Shown: positions 12,122 through 23,100 of the stretch, in pieces
Layout: every line of letters starts with the position of its first letter
Numbering within the stretch: position 1 is the first letter of the stretch
Assembly: GCA_001600055.1 (NCBI GenBank)
Contig: BCIV01000015.1
Location: 248,001 to 312,000 of the forward strand
Length of the DNA: 64,000 nucleotides
Direction of reading: 5' to 3'
DNA from: Filobasidium wieringae
Lineage: Eukaryota > Basidiomycota > Tremellomycetes > Filobasidiales > Filobasidiaceae
Translations under genes and position numbers: made by a program
The notes under the pieces: generated by a model
The model's input: the letters and a program-made list of their open reading frames with translations, nothing else
Database searches by the model: none
What the model was told of the DNA's origin: nothing

Positions 12122-13201
12122 ATGGCGTACCAGAATAATCCTATACGAACGGTACTAGCGCCTCGAGAACCTCTTAAGCTAGTCACTCAGCCGGCGAATA
12201 AGTCCTCGACTGGCTCTACACGTCCAGCGTTCCGATCAGCTATATCTTCGCTCGACTGCTCGAGCGTCACGCAAACCAATCGCGATATCCAGCGCGACTT
12301 TGGATTGGGTCCGGCGGGCGATCTGCACGAGCCGAATCGAGGCATCAGGCTGTCTACTGCCTCGATCTCGTCTCCTATTTCTCGTGTCTCACCGAGTTCT
12401 CCCTCTCGAATATCTCGAAATGACGGAGTAATCCCTATAGGACCCATAGAATGTACAACCATCTCATCCCCCAACCCTCTTTTTCCTCCATTACACTCTC
12501 GCCCATTTGCGACTCGTTCGCCCACGACACCTCATGACTGGTCGTTGGGCTCGCTACCTCCTCCCAAGAGGTCTCTAGTAACGGTCCCGAAGTTGAATAC
12601 CTCCTCCACTGGAATTCGCCAGAAACCTGTCGAGAGAGAAGCGCAGACTTCGTCCCCTTGGTCGACCCTGAACGACACCGCTATACGCTCCGCGCCCGCC
12701 GAACCCAAATTGTGTCAAGTGGACGTGACTACTAGCTACAACTTTCCTCTTAGCGCTAGAAGTGAAAGCAGGGAACGAACACTACATAGAAAGGCTTCAA
12801 TCCGGCAGGAAGGTCTCAAACTGAAACGACCTGGGCATGTGAGAAGCGGATCGCAACCCGTGATCGTCTCTGAGCCCATCGATATACAGCCTAGACGTAC
12901 GACGCGACACGCGCGGACACACTCGACAAAGTCAAGGAACGCAACCGATCAAGACTCCCGTCCCGGCTTATCTACTGGGGGGAATGACTCTCCCTCCGCA
13001 CCTCGTGCTCGTTCGAACTCTTTCAGCCGCTTCTGGACGCGCGAGCCAAAACCCGATGCTGCACTCTCACGCGCGTTCATGGCTCTTGGCACCAAGGGTA
13101 GTGAGGACGAAGACGAAGATGATGACGAGGGTGAGGAGATGTTCAGTATGGAAGGTGAAGAGATAGGGGAACCGGTCTTTATCGGATTCGATCAGATGTA
13201 G
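12122..13201 (+). CDS. Unknown Ser/Pro/Arg-rich protein with acidic tail
   Basis: Single-exon frame of about 360 residues that I do not recognise. It is almost entirely low complexity: Ser, Pro, Thr and Arg with many SP and RxxS sites, then an acidic run (EDEDEDDDEGEE) and a short ordered end (EPVFIGFDQM). The start at 12122 (MAYQNNPIRTVL) has an AAATGG context; an in-frame ATG lies six codons upstream at 12104. Long uninterrupted frame and non-random composition support coding. The Ser-rich, basic-then-acidic make-up suggests a phosphorylated regulatory protein, but this is inference. Confidence 0.65.
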   Translation: MAYQNNPIRTVLAPREPLKLVTQPANKSSTGSTRPAFRSAISSLDCSSVTQTNRDIQRDFGLGPAGDLHEPNRGIRLSTASISSPISRVSPSSPSRISRNDGVIPIGPIECTTISSPNPLFPPLHSRPFATRSPTTPHDWSLGSLPPPKRSLVTVPKLNTSSTGIRQKPVEREAQTSSPWSTLNDTAIRSAPAEPKLCQVDVTTSYNFPLSARSESRERTLHRKASIRQEGLKLKRPGHVRSGSQPVIVSEPIDIQPRRTTRHARTHSTKSRNATDQDSRPGLSTGGNDSPSAPRARSNSFSRFWTREPKPDAALSRAFMALGTKGSEDEDEDDDEGEEMFSMEGEEIGEPVFIGFDQM

Positions 13202-13560
13202 TACGGTAGCTGGGGCGAGCCTAACGCTCTGAAGTCGAGATCTCGATGTGCTCGTGGCGTACTCGGTTCGCATTGAACCAGACACTCGCTATATTATGTC
13301 AGAGTGCATGGTCTGAAAGATAGATCCTTTGTTGGTGTTACTGTGTCTTCGTCGACTCATAATAAAAGGTAGTTGAACCGATCATAGCTGTCGGAGTTTA
13401 TAGATTGTACATTATACTATGAAGGGTTGTTCAACGACACAATCACGTACGAGGAGTAGAGATGGGGGTTGAGCTTCTCGGCGTGCGTGAGACTGGAAAG
13501 ATGAGAAGAGGATTGCGGTAGTATCAATTATAAGGTAAGAACAAAAGGGTGAGTATCCAA
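13202..13560. other. Intergenic between disordered protein and tRNA
   Basis: About 360 bp with no coding signal. It should contain the 3' end of the upstream gene and the 5' flank of the tRNA. Confidence 0.5.
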
Positions 13561-13643
13561 GCCCGGTTGGCCCAATGGTAAGGCGTGTCTTTCCTATTAA
13601 TGGGTCCAGGACGAGATTGCGGGTTCGAGCCCCGTGCTGGGTT
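13561..13643 (+). tRNA. tRNA-Arg (anticodon CCT) with short intron
   Basis: Reads AGG codons. The 5' acceptor strand GCCCGGT pairs with 3' GCTGGGT, using wobbles at three positions. A D-arm (GGCCCAATGGTAAGGC) and a T-arm with loop TTCGAGC closed by GCGGG/CCCGT are clear and are also the pol III A and B boxes. The anticodon stem TGTCT/GGACG encloses an 18 nt loop. Taking the usual seven-base loop TTCCTA..A leaves an 11 nt intron (TTAATGGGTCC) one base 3' of the anticodon CCT, the canonical position. The layout resembles yeast tRNA-Arg(CCU). A T5 run at 13648-13652 is the likely pol III terminator. Confidence 0.85.
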
Positions 13644-13647
13644 TACC

Positions 13648-13652
13648 TTTTT
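13648..13652 (+). terminator. RNA polymerase III T-run
   Basis: TTTTT five bases after the tRNA end, the usual pol III stop signal. Confidence 0.7.
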
Positions 13653-14120
13653 GCCCTGTTTGTACACCCCCAGGTGCTGTTTCAATCGCTCGTTTCTTGC
13701 GAGACGGAGGAGAGTACGGTCGTGCGATAAAACCCGCCGGTGGCGCGCGTGGTAAATCGCGCGTCCCGCGCTAACAAATTTGTCGCTGGGAAGAACAAAG
13801 ACCGAGGGCAAGCCGGACCATCCGAGGCAGTCGTCTCGCGAGGCAAACCGCACCGGGAAAGACGAGGTAACTCTCCGAGTGCTAAGTGACCAGTGGAACA
13901 GGCAACAGAGTCAACAAGAGAAGTAACGAATGGAGGAATTCGTAGAACAGTCACAGTGTTCGATAACCTGGAACCCGCCTATGCTAATAAAGGGGACGGC
14001 GCTGTACCAGGTCGAGGACTGATATCTTGTACGACGAGAGTTGTTGGTATATTGACTCTTGATACAGTAGACGACTCAGCATATCTCGGCTCATAACGGG
14101 GCCAGCTGCTATCGTCGGAC
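13653..14120. other. Region between tRNA and uncertain locus
   Basis: No gene I can support. Short open stretches (for example 13893-14096) lack a good start and may be 5' leader or exons of the locus that follows. Confidence 0.35.
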
Positions 14121-15164
14121 ATGACTGCGGCGAAGGAAGGGGTTGACTATGTGCACTCAGCATCTACACCCGGGGAGACAGCACAGTATGCGGGCTGGTG
14201 AGAACTTACTGCATCAGTCGATCCACAGGGCGATATGAACGGAAAATTACGTACATACCGTAAATAATTGGTACCAACAGCAAACCGTCGATGTAGTGAC
14301 CAATAACGCAGTCCAGTTGGAAAAGGACATGGTCACGACCATTGCCGATATGGCAACGATGGCAAACGATCTGACATTGATGAAGAACAGGATCGGCGCG
14401 ATCCAGCGCGACGTTGTCACGATAAGAGTCAGCCTTACGAACTTTTAGAAGAGAGAGCATCTCCAAGACCATAACGAGACCGTCATAAACATTCTAGATT
14501 CTGGTAGCTAGCCTTGGACGTTGATAGAGCTGCTGTAGGTGTTGAATTGTTTCCTTTATGAATAGAAGTGATTGTCATTAGCAACGCATATAACCAGAGA
14601 TGCACGACCAGTCAGCACGTATCTCGCATCCTCTTATATCAATCCAGGTTGGAGTCAATTTACAGTGAAGCTGTTGAGACGTCGCAATGTTGCAACGTTG
14701 GTTGACACTGATGACAATACAGTGATATCATGCTCGAAATCATGCAAGTCTAATTGATATCCAGGAGACCATTTCGGTTTCCCAGGCCGTTTCTGATGGT
14801 TTTGCACGTGAATACATTCACTTCCTGACGGGCTAACATTCTTTAATTCTCAGGATATGGTTCGAATACTACTGTTAAAGACTACCCTGAAAGTCACAGC
14901 TCTCTAGCTCCACTGATTGATCCCGTGACAAAGGCCATCTTTGCTGTTTTTGGTAAAGGGCAAGAAGCAGGCAATAATAGCGTGACCTTCAACGTAAATA
15001 TCCCCTCTTCCTACTGGGTTACAGTTCTGAAACTTCGATATACAGGACCCGTTCTTGCCCAACGATATATCACATCGTCGTATCACTACTCAAGTTCTGC
15101 TAGTGCAGGAGATGCTCGATGGGATGAACAAATGATCAGAAGAGGAGGGTATAGGGGCCGTTGA
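14121..15164 (+). CDS. Uncertain multi-exon hypothetical gene or gene relic
   Basis: Coding-like pieces exist but I could not join them all. A start at 14121 opens MTAAKEGVDYVHSASTPGE. A coiled-coil-like piece follows at 14281-14448 (NAVQLEKDMVTTIADM, LMKNRIGAIQRDV); its frame hits a TAG and then continues as KREHLQDHNETVINIL. A credible 46 nt intron lies at 14808-14853 (GTGAAT, CTAAC branch, TTCTCAG) and joins an exon ending SVSQAVSDGFA to YGSNTTVKDYPESHSS...VTFNVNIPSSYWVTVL, stopping at 15164. The in-frame TAG and missing junctions mean this could be a pseudogene. No family is recognised. Confidence 0.35.
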
Positions 15165-15676
15165 GGAACTTCACCATTGCTCATCTGGTCATGTCTCTTT
15201 TGCCCATCCAGTCCAAGTCAATTCAGACGCCTAACGACAGTGTATTAAGATTCTGTACACAAATAGGGTTGATGACGAAGCGTAAAAAGTCACGAATTTC
15301 ATCATGCAAATACAAACGATCTATGGAAGACGATCATAAGGCGAAGGATTGCGTGGATAGGGGTCGGGTATCTCGAACGTATGTAGGGCGAAGACCCACT
15401 ATCAATTACGGACGTTGTCTGAATCCGCCAGTAAGCGCTGGGTTTTAGATTACCTCTGTCCAACCACCGACAGTCTATAAATCGCTCTCAGGACGATCTT
15501 CCCGACCTGACGTACGGAGTCGATAGGAATCACCTGGCCGAGGTTCTCTACCTGTATTACCGCCCTTTCAAACGATCTCATCTATTTTCTTCACCTTCCA
15601 AGCTATATTCGACCCCTCCCATCTTGTTTTGCGACTCGTCGGGGTCTGAGAGTCTATCATCATGACCATCTCGAAG
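15165..15676. other. Intergenic between uncertain locus and minus-strand ORF
   Basis: About 510 bp. A 95-codon open frame (15161-15448) might be a further exon of the upstream locus, but no splice junction convincingly connects it. Otherwise nothing is seen. Confidence 0.35.
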
Positions 15677-16162
15677 CTAATCTCTGATTTTCATCGATTG
15701 ACACAGTCGCATCAGCGCTTCGGTAGACAAGTCCGAGAAAGCAAGGCCAGCTCGATACGGTATTACTGGACCTAGGCTTCTCAAAATTGCCAAACGCATA
15801 GTCAGATCGTCGAATTGGTCAATGACGACGGTCTTCAACAGTCTCTTCAATACGGAATCCCACTCCTTCTGAGAGTCAGTTCCCATACCCGCACCAAGTT
15901 GTTCATTTGCGAGTTTCCTCGCTGGAGAAAGAAGACTACGTCTGAGCTTCTTCTGACAATGAGATGATACGAACACATCATTCTCGACTCTGACCACTTC
16001 TATAGCGCAGAGACAAGGAGTTGCCAAGATCCAGGGAAGCGTCAGATCGTCGTTCATCCATGCGGCCAAACGTTCCTCTCCAAAGAAAGAATGACTTCCA
16101 CTTTCATTTCGAGTGACTTGATGACGAACAAAGAGTGACAAAGATTGATCGTCAAATTCCAT
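15677..16162 (-). CDS. Unknown 161-residue ORF
   Basis: Continuous frame starting MEFDDQSLSLFVRHQ and ending LMRLCQSMKIRD. The composition looks like a folded, partly helical protein (WMNDDLTLPWILATP, KEWDSVLKRLLKTVVIDQF, LTMRLAILRSLG). It lies only about 110 bp downstream of the bL28m stop on the same strand, too little for an ordinary promoter. It could be a separate gene, or a distal part of the bL28m transcript if a further intron removes that stop; a GTGGGT donor-like site sits next to it. No family recognised. Confidence 0.5.
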   Translation of the reverse strand: MEFDDQSLSLFVRHQVTRNESGSHSFFGEERLAAWMNDDLTLPWILATPCLCAIEVVRVENDVFVSSHCQKKLRRSLLSPARKLANEQLGAGMGTDSQKEWDSVLKRLLKTVVIDQFDDLTMRLAILRSLGPVIPYRAGLAFSDLSTEALMRLCQSMKIRD

Positions 16163-16273
16163 CAAGTACTTGTACAACCCCGACTCGGGTCACCCTTCCT
16201 TCCCTGATATTCTTGCCCCACTCCTACTCGATTCGTTTCCTTCGATCTAACATCATCCGAGTAAGCGGCAGCC

Positions 16274-16758
16274 TCATGGTCGACCCACCCCGAGGGAGAA
16301 TGCAGGTGGTTGAGGGGTATTGGGATTCCGTACTTGATGTAATCGATTAAACAAGTCTGCCCGTAGTTGAAGGCCGAATGGAGTGAAGTTGTTAGGAGAC
16401 TGCGTAAGCTGTGAACAAGAGACATGACCATAATCAGTCCCGTATAATGAAGAACTCAGAGGGAGAGGAAACTAACCAAAGTCCCCTCAACTCCACCAGC
16501 TTTGTCGAAACTCCTTAAATCCTTTATCCTCATCTTAACACCCTTCATAACCGATCTGCCGAATCGATCCTTGTGCGCCGATTCCAGTACCATCAGAGGT
16601 TGATCCATTCGGTGAGTGTTGGTCTTCCATACTCGTCGAGTTTTGTGCAGGGACTTGGGGACGTTGTTACCCGTTGAGGTTGCGGGGATGGTTAGGATTG
16701 GTGGGAGAGTTGTTCGCAAAGATTTGAGGGATGCTCGAGGTAGAACTTGAGAAGGCAT
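16274..16758 (-). CDS. MRPL24: Mitochondrial large-subunit ribosomal protein bL28m
   Basis: Component of the mitochondrial 54S ribosomal subunit. The N-terminus MPSQVLPRASLKSLRTTL is basic and Ser/Leu-rich like a mitochondrial presequence. The bL28 core follows: KSLHKTRRVWKTNTHR, then KGVKMRIKDLRSFDKAGGV, matching the family's xLRTxDKxGG signature. I place one intron at 16409-16476 (donor GTTAGT, acceptor TTCACAG); exon 1 is 16477-16758 and exon 2 16274-16408, both in phase 0, giving 138 residues ending FSLGVGRP. Divergent from NUG1, so two ribosome-related genes share a 296 bp promoter region. The symbol is by homology to yeast MRPL24. Confidence 0.75.
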
Positions 16759-17054
16759 GTTGATTGATGCTGGATAGTAATGGATGAATGTGGTTACGAG
16801 CCAGGAGTATAGGACAACCCTGCTCGAGTCGTAATTGCAGTCGACCTCATCTCGGGCTGAAAGTCATGTGGACATGTAACGATCAGCCATGTCCGCTCGT
16901 GTCGATTGTCACGCTAACGTAATCACCTTGCATCCGCGGAAATTTCGACGGTATCGCTCACACTCAACTCGCAAACACCTCGTTTCCTTTTCTCGATACT
17001 TGTCGAAACCTACAACCCTCCTCCTACACTCACAAAGACTAAAAACTTCGGTAC
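16759..17054. promoter_or_regulatory. Bidirectional promoter, bL28m / NUG1
   Basis: 296 bp separate the divergent starts of a mitochondrial and a cytosolic ribosome gene. I see no obvious shared box, but the arrangement suggests possible co-regulation. Confidence 0.5.
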
Positions 17055-19790
17055 AATGGGTGGAATTCGTAAAAGTCAGTCTCCGGAGCGTAGAGTCCAG
17101 CCGCAGACGCGAATCTGACAGGGAAAGCTATTGCCTTTGAATAGAGACCTCCAAGAGGGGTACTACCTTCCAGCGAAGCAAGATCGTGAAGAAGGCCGCT
17201 GAGACGAGAAAGAAGAACAACAGGGATTCAAGGAAGAGTCAGACTTGGAAAGCTAGTAAGCACCTGCGTAGAGTTCTTGTCAGAAAGGATCGTTGTTGAC
17301 CGACTGAATCACATCGTGATCAATAGAAAAGACGACAGATCCCGGTATCCCCAACTCTTTCCCCTTCAAAGCCCAGATCCTTGCGGAATTAGCAGACGCC
17401 AAACAAAATGCGATCGAGGAGAAGGAGCGTCGAAGATTAGCTCAGAAGGCCGCTTCAAAAGAGGCTCGAGCATTGATCACCTCTGCTCAAGGAGCTGATG
17501 GCGAGAATGATGAGGATGAGGAGGAAGAGGAGGACGACGAAGAGGATGCAAAGCTGAGGAAACAGATTGCTAGGGATGTTGACGAGGATGAGTACTTGGA
17601 GAACCCTGGTGTCCTACCTGTCTACGGAAAGCGACCGGTGAACCCCGTAACGGCTTCCACTAAGCAGAAGGGCAAGCAGGTCGAGGTGGAGTCAGAAGAG
17701 GAGGAAGAGATCCCCGATTTAATCGATACCGAACTCCCTACCCTTCAAGCTGCTCTGGATCGCTCGGACGTGGTAGTAGAGGTACTCGACGCTAGGGATC
17801 CTATCGGATTCAGAAGTCAGTTCCTAGAACAGACCATCCTTTTGGGTGAAGAAGGTTCATCATCAAAGGCAAAGAACGTATGGAAAGACAAGCTCGTCAT
17901 CCTGTTGAACAAGATCGATTTGGTTCCCAAGGAAGTCGCAGAGGCGTGGTTGAAATTCCTACGAAACGCTTTCCCCGGTTCCGAGGTTGAGGGAGGAAAG
18001 GGAAACGTCCGAGTCTCGCTCTTCAAAGCCAGTTTCGTTGAGACCCCTATCAAGCCCGGTATGACTGTCTATGGTTTGGCAAAAGGCGAGACCTCGCTTC
18101 CCCCTCGAGCGATCCCCGCGGGTATCCCTGTCGGACGCGAAGGACTTCTCTCTCTCTTTGCCAAATGGAACAAGGAAAAGAAAGGTTCGGAGCCTTTGAA
18201 CGTCGTCTTTGTCGGTCAACCCAACGTAGGGAAATCAGCCGTGATCAACACTCTATTGGGAAAACCTTCCCTCCTTACCGCCCCTACTCTGCCTTCTTCC
18301 AACGGCGTTGGACCCACCACCAAAGTCCCAGCGGAATTGGCTCTCAAGGCTACTGACGGCGAGGTCAGGTTGATCGATACTCCTGGATGGGAATTCAACC
18401 CCCCTGATGTCGAGAACGACGACGAGGATATGGAGGACGAGGCTTCCGATGAAGAGGATGGAAAATGGGCGGTTTTGGAAGAGATGGTAGCGAGGGATAT
18501 GCTGACCAGAAATATGGGGAGGATCGACAAGGTCAAGGATACCTTGCCTTTGGGTACGTTTCGTCTCTTTCGGTTTGGCGGGGGTGGATCATCTGACCGA
18601 CTTGAGCTTCTCTTCGCACGTTTATATGAACAGTCAGGCAGATTGTGAACCGAGCCAACGCTCAGGATCTCATGCTCGCTTACAACATCCCTCATTTCGC
18701 CGCTGGTGACGTAGAGATGTTCTTGACTAGTATCGCTCGTGCTCAAGGCAGGATCAGGAAGGTACGAGTCGCGTTACTTCGTCTTGTATCCCGGTTCGTT
18801 AGCTAATTGTATCTTGCCCTTGCGATTGCTTTAGAGGGGAGACGCTGATCTGGACGCCGCAGCCAAGACTGTCTTGCGAGACTGGTCTCACAACCTTTTC
18901 CCTTACTACACCTTACCTACCAAGTCCGAGATTGAGAAGAGCAAGGTTACCGTAGGAGAAATGGATCAGAAGGCTTTGGCTATGTTGAAGGGAAGGACCG
19001 AGATGAAGAAGGTTGGAAAGGGTTTGATCAGGCTCAAAGTACCTCAGATCGATGAGCGTGAGGTGAGTTGCGGTTTGAAAGTCTGAGGATAGGGGAAGAT
19101 GGAACTGATCTTTGCCTGTTGTCGTAGCTGATACTCGATGAGGAGATGGTCCAGGATTTGAGCGATGAAGAGGAGGGGTTGGAGGAGGATCTTGAGGCCT
19201 TTGGTGTGGACCCTGAGGACGAGCTTGAGGAGGATGACTTGGAGGAATCTGGCGACGAGGTCGAGTTCGAGGACGATGATCAGCCTAGCGATTCCGAGCC
19301 AGAACCAGAGGTTGTCGTCTCCAAGAAGAACGAGAAGAAGAGAAAGCGAAAGTCTTCTATCGGACCATCTACCCCGGCTCCCGTCGTTTCCAAAAAGGCT
19401 CGAAGCGTCATGTTTGCCGCTACCGACGACGTTGCGCCCGTGAAGAAGGCCGAGGTCAAAGTCGGAACTAGCGCTAAGCTCAAGAGGAAGGGTGGAGCCG
19501 ATGAGGATGAGTCCAGGGACGGAAAGAAGGCTCGACGAGGCGCCGAGGCTGTTGAGATCATCGAGGTCGTCGCTGAAGCGGTCCCCGCCAAAAGGGAGAT
19601 CAAGACTTCCAAGAAGTCTGCATTGAAGAAGACTGAGGAGGCACCAGTAGTGACGGTAGCGCCAGTAGCAACCAAGGGCAAGAAAGCACCGGCTCAGAAG
19701 GCGGAGAAAGCAGTGAAAGGAAAGGCTACCGGCAAGAAAGCATCAGCTGCTGTTGTGGAAGACAAGCCTTTCGATTTCAATGCTCTCTAG
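17055..19790 (+). CDS. NUG1: Nucleolar GTPase Nug1/GNL3-like
   Basis: Nucleolar GTPase for 60S subunit maturation and export. The start is MGGIRK; exons 17055-17073 and 17145-17255 (KTSKRGTTFQRSKIVKKAAETRKK, the basic nucleolar domain) lead to a long exon from 17327. GTPase motifs are in circularly permuted order typical of YlqF/YawG GTPases: G4 LLNKIDLV, then G1 FVGQPNVGKSAV, then G3 DTPGWE. The middle is highly acidic. After the GTPase part come introns near 18556-18634 and 18762-18834, then a long C-terminal tail of alternating acidic and lysine-rich tracts ending KPFDFNAL. At about 790 residues it is longer than yeast Nug1, mostly because of this tail. Confidence 0.92.
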
Positions 19791-20192
19791 TTCTCTTCAC
19801 GACCATGATTCGACGTACGGCCACTGCTGTACACGATGTACATTTATTCTAGGTTATGTTTGTTTCGATGCTGTATATATCATGGTTGTTCGGTCACTCA
19901 GGATCAGCAAATACAAGTTGCCGCAGACGGATACCGAAGATCATCATCCAACACGCGGAAGCGAATTTTGAGTAGGTCAGAAGTTGAGCTTCCTCATACC
20001 TGGATTTCGTTCGATGATTCACCTTGTCAACTCATTTCTCCTCCACCGGGATATCCCAAAATTTCATTGACGATCAAAGACCCATCGTCTATTCGCCCTG
20101 GCATCCATCTTTCACAAAAACAATTCTCACGAAATTAGCTTCATACTAAGAGAATGGTCAGATAGGCTGGAGCAGCACGCACCCATCGGGAT
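19791..20192. other. Intergenic NUG1 / ULP2-like
   Basis: About 400 bp, NUG1 3' region followed by the promoter of the protease gene. No gene seen. Confidence 0.5.
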
Positions 20193-23100
20193 ATGTCCCA
20201 GCTTCAAAAAGAATGGAGGACATCGTGAGTAACCCTACCTCATTACAAGACTTACAAGACTTCAACTTCGACATTTTCCAGCTCGACCAAACATACAGTA
20301 GCCAAAATCGCTGGTCATGACATGGAGTCTCGAAAGCCGAGAAGGGTCAATGAAGAGTAAGCAAGAATTTTAGCTCAATCTGATATGAAATTCAAGATTT
20401 CCTCATGATCGAGCAGTAAGCCTGTACCTATAAGGCCTCCATCAGTATGTGACTGTTTGACTACAGTTATATACTTGAACCATCCATTGATTCATATTTG
20501 CTCTTAGGCATGGCCGGACCCTGACGAACCAGCTCGCCCTCTACTTCAACCAAAGAAAGGAAACTCGTCCCCATTCAATATCGGAGGTACTACCAAACCG
20601 ACAGTCAGCCAGAGTCATAGAAATTCTTCTTTACTTTCCGGAGAGAGAACGACTCCGTTATCGGCGGTACCAAGTCAAAACTTCTACGGCAAGCAGGCAA
20701 TAGAAACTAGCAAATATTTCCGTGCTATCGAGGATGCTCCTGCAGACGATTTGAATCTTGGAAGCGCAAAGACTCCTAGTCATGCTACCAACTCGTATCG
20801 GAATGCCCAAGCCGGTCCATCATCATCGCCTCCCATGTCCAAGGCAGTCGCTGCGTCCGGCAGTAACCGCGGCAAGGCCAGGAAGGAGAAACCTCCTCCT
20901 GAGGTGATTGACCTGATTGAGAGCGACGAGGAGACACCGGAAGAAGTCGAAGAACCTCTTTTTGTGACATCGGCAGCTCGGCGAGAGAAGGAGGCTCCCC
21001 GTGGTCAGCAGGAGCGAAGGTGGAAAGCTAGGTCACCTCATGATCCGAATTCATCACCGATCTCGAATAATTCAGGTGACCATCGGAATGGGCAGAATTT
21101 CTTTCGAAAAAGGCCACGGGCAGAATCGGCGGACTCCACAACAGAAGTTATCAATGGCGGAGATGGGGAAGATGACGCAATTGAAGATTTTGGACCCAGC
21201 CAGCTCTCTAAACGATCACCTTCTCCACAGCGACAAAGAAAGAGACTCATGATGCAGGATAAGCGAGGCACAACCGAGGTTGGTACTACGTTCTGTGTAT
21301 CATCCTACCGTGGTCTCAACTCACATCATTGATCATAGGCTTCTGGTCTTACCAGAGCGAAAGGACCAATAGGCTCTCGCGCAATTGGGACTGTTACAGT
21401 ACACCTTGTCAGGGAGCAGATCTTCGGTCATTCTGCTCAAAGTCAAGACGGGCTATTTTGGCATGCAAAGGATGCCAAGTTTCACTATCGCAAATTTGAC
21501 TGGTACCTGAAAGAGATCGTCCATCTGGTGGTAAGCACAATCTTTACTAGAAGATCTCAACGCGATCTGAAATGTTTCTTCGCAGTTGCCATCTCCGAAA
21601 GGAAACGGACCATACTGGTTAGGTTTTGTGGCTCGCAGTAGTGAGTGCTTCTTCGTCCGTACAGAGAGACCTGATTGATGTGGATCGCTCGCTGTACACT
21701 AGATTTCGGAAATCGACAATTGGATTCGCACTCCTTTGAGATACACACCGAAAAATCCCCAGACACATTTCAGAAGATTATCAATTCGATCAAAGCTGCC
21801 AGTAGCACTTGGGATACTGTCTCGGTAGAAATTGTGGCAGGGTAAGCATTTCCTCCTCGGATCTCAGTGCATCGACTAACTACATGGGATTTCAGAGAAA
21901 TCGCTACTAAGAACGCGCTGAGCAGAGCGCTTGCAGAAGCATCTGATCGTGATACAAAGAAGACGGGGTCGGATCCGCAAGCCTTGAGTACAAGCTTAGC
22001 AGGGAACGCGCGACCGAAGCCAAAACGCAGGACTGTCGGGCCAAACCCATCTCCCGGGGACGTAAACGCCTCCGCATCTCCGCCACAACAGCGAAGTTCT
22101 CGACGACTCAGGAACTCTACCACAGAACAGAGCATAGAATCGGAACTACGCGAGGCCCGAACCTTTGTGAAAGATCCTGACAAGGTCATTTGTCGTTGGC
22201 CTCCAGAAGGCCGCGCGGAATTGCAGATCAATGCTGGGGATCTGTCTCGATTGGACGAGGATGAGTTCCTCAATGATACCCTAATCGACTTCGGACTGCG
22301 ATATATCGCGGCTGATCTCGATGCCAACATCGACCCATCACCGCCGACATCCCAACGGCTACGGTCCGACGATATTCACGTGTTTAATCCGTTCTTCTAC
22401 AAGAAGATTTCTAGCAAAGCGAAAGGTGTAGCTCGATCTTCTGCTGGTGACAGCGCTGCTGCGTATCCAGACTGGCCTGCCTATGAATCGGTAAGAAAAT
22501 GGACGAACAAGGTCGACATATTCCAAAAGAAGTTTCTCATTATCCCAATCAACGAAAATCTTCATTGGTACATGGCGGTGATACACAACCCAGGGATCGT
22601 TCTGGAAGACCCTGTTTTTCTAAGAGGAACCACTCCTCCAGAAGAGCCGAACCGTCGCTTTACACGAAGGGCGAACAAGCTGGAGGAGGAAGAGATCAGG
22701 ATACAGATACAGGCGTCTGAGCATGCCAACCAGAACGGAACAGCGTTGCCGATCTTCGATGCCGAGGCGGAGGATGTAGAGATGGCTAATGTTGAGGAGG
22801 CGACAAATCGTCCCAGAGAATTGCCTGTCGAAGACGAACATCAACACGAGCCGATGCAGCTAGACGAGTTAGCTGCAGACGATGTTGGAGACAATGTAGT
22901 ATCTCTTCTCCCTTTAAATGGAGGTACGGACCCGGCTGCGGTTCGAGGTCTAATCATGACTTTTGATTCGCTGAGGGCCAATCATCCTGCCGTAGGGAAT
23001 ACATTGAACAGATGGCTGGCTTATGAGGCCTGGCACAAGCGCAGCACAGAGGTATCGTACAGTAACCGGAAGAAGCCCTTCGAGTATAAAGCGGTTGAAG

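Noticed and set aside
14206..14472. Minus-strand ORF with CHRCHIG, resembling a Cys/His motif
   Set aside because: It overlaps the plus-strand coiled-coil-like piece, has no second metal-ligand pair and no splice support.
18216..18746. Long minus-strand ORF of 176 codons
   Set aside because: It is the antisense shadow of the NUG1 GTPase exon, whose motifs are unambiguous.
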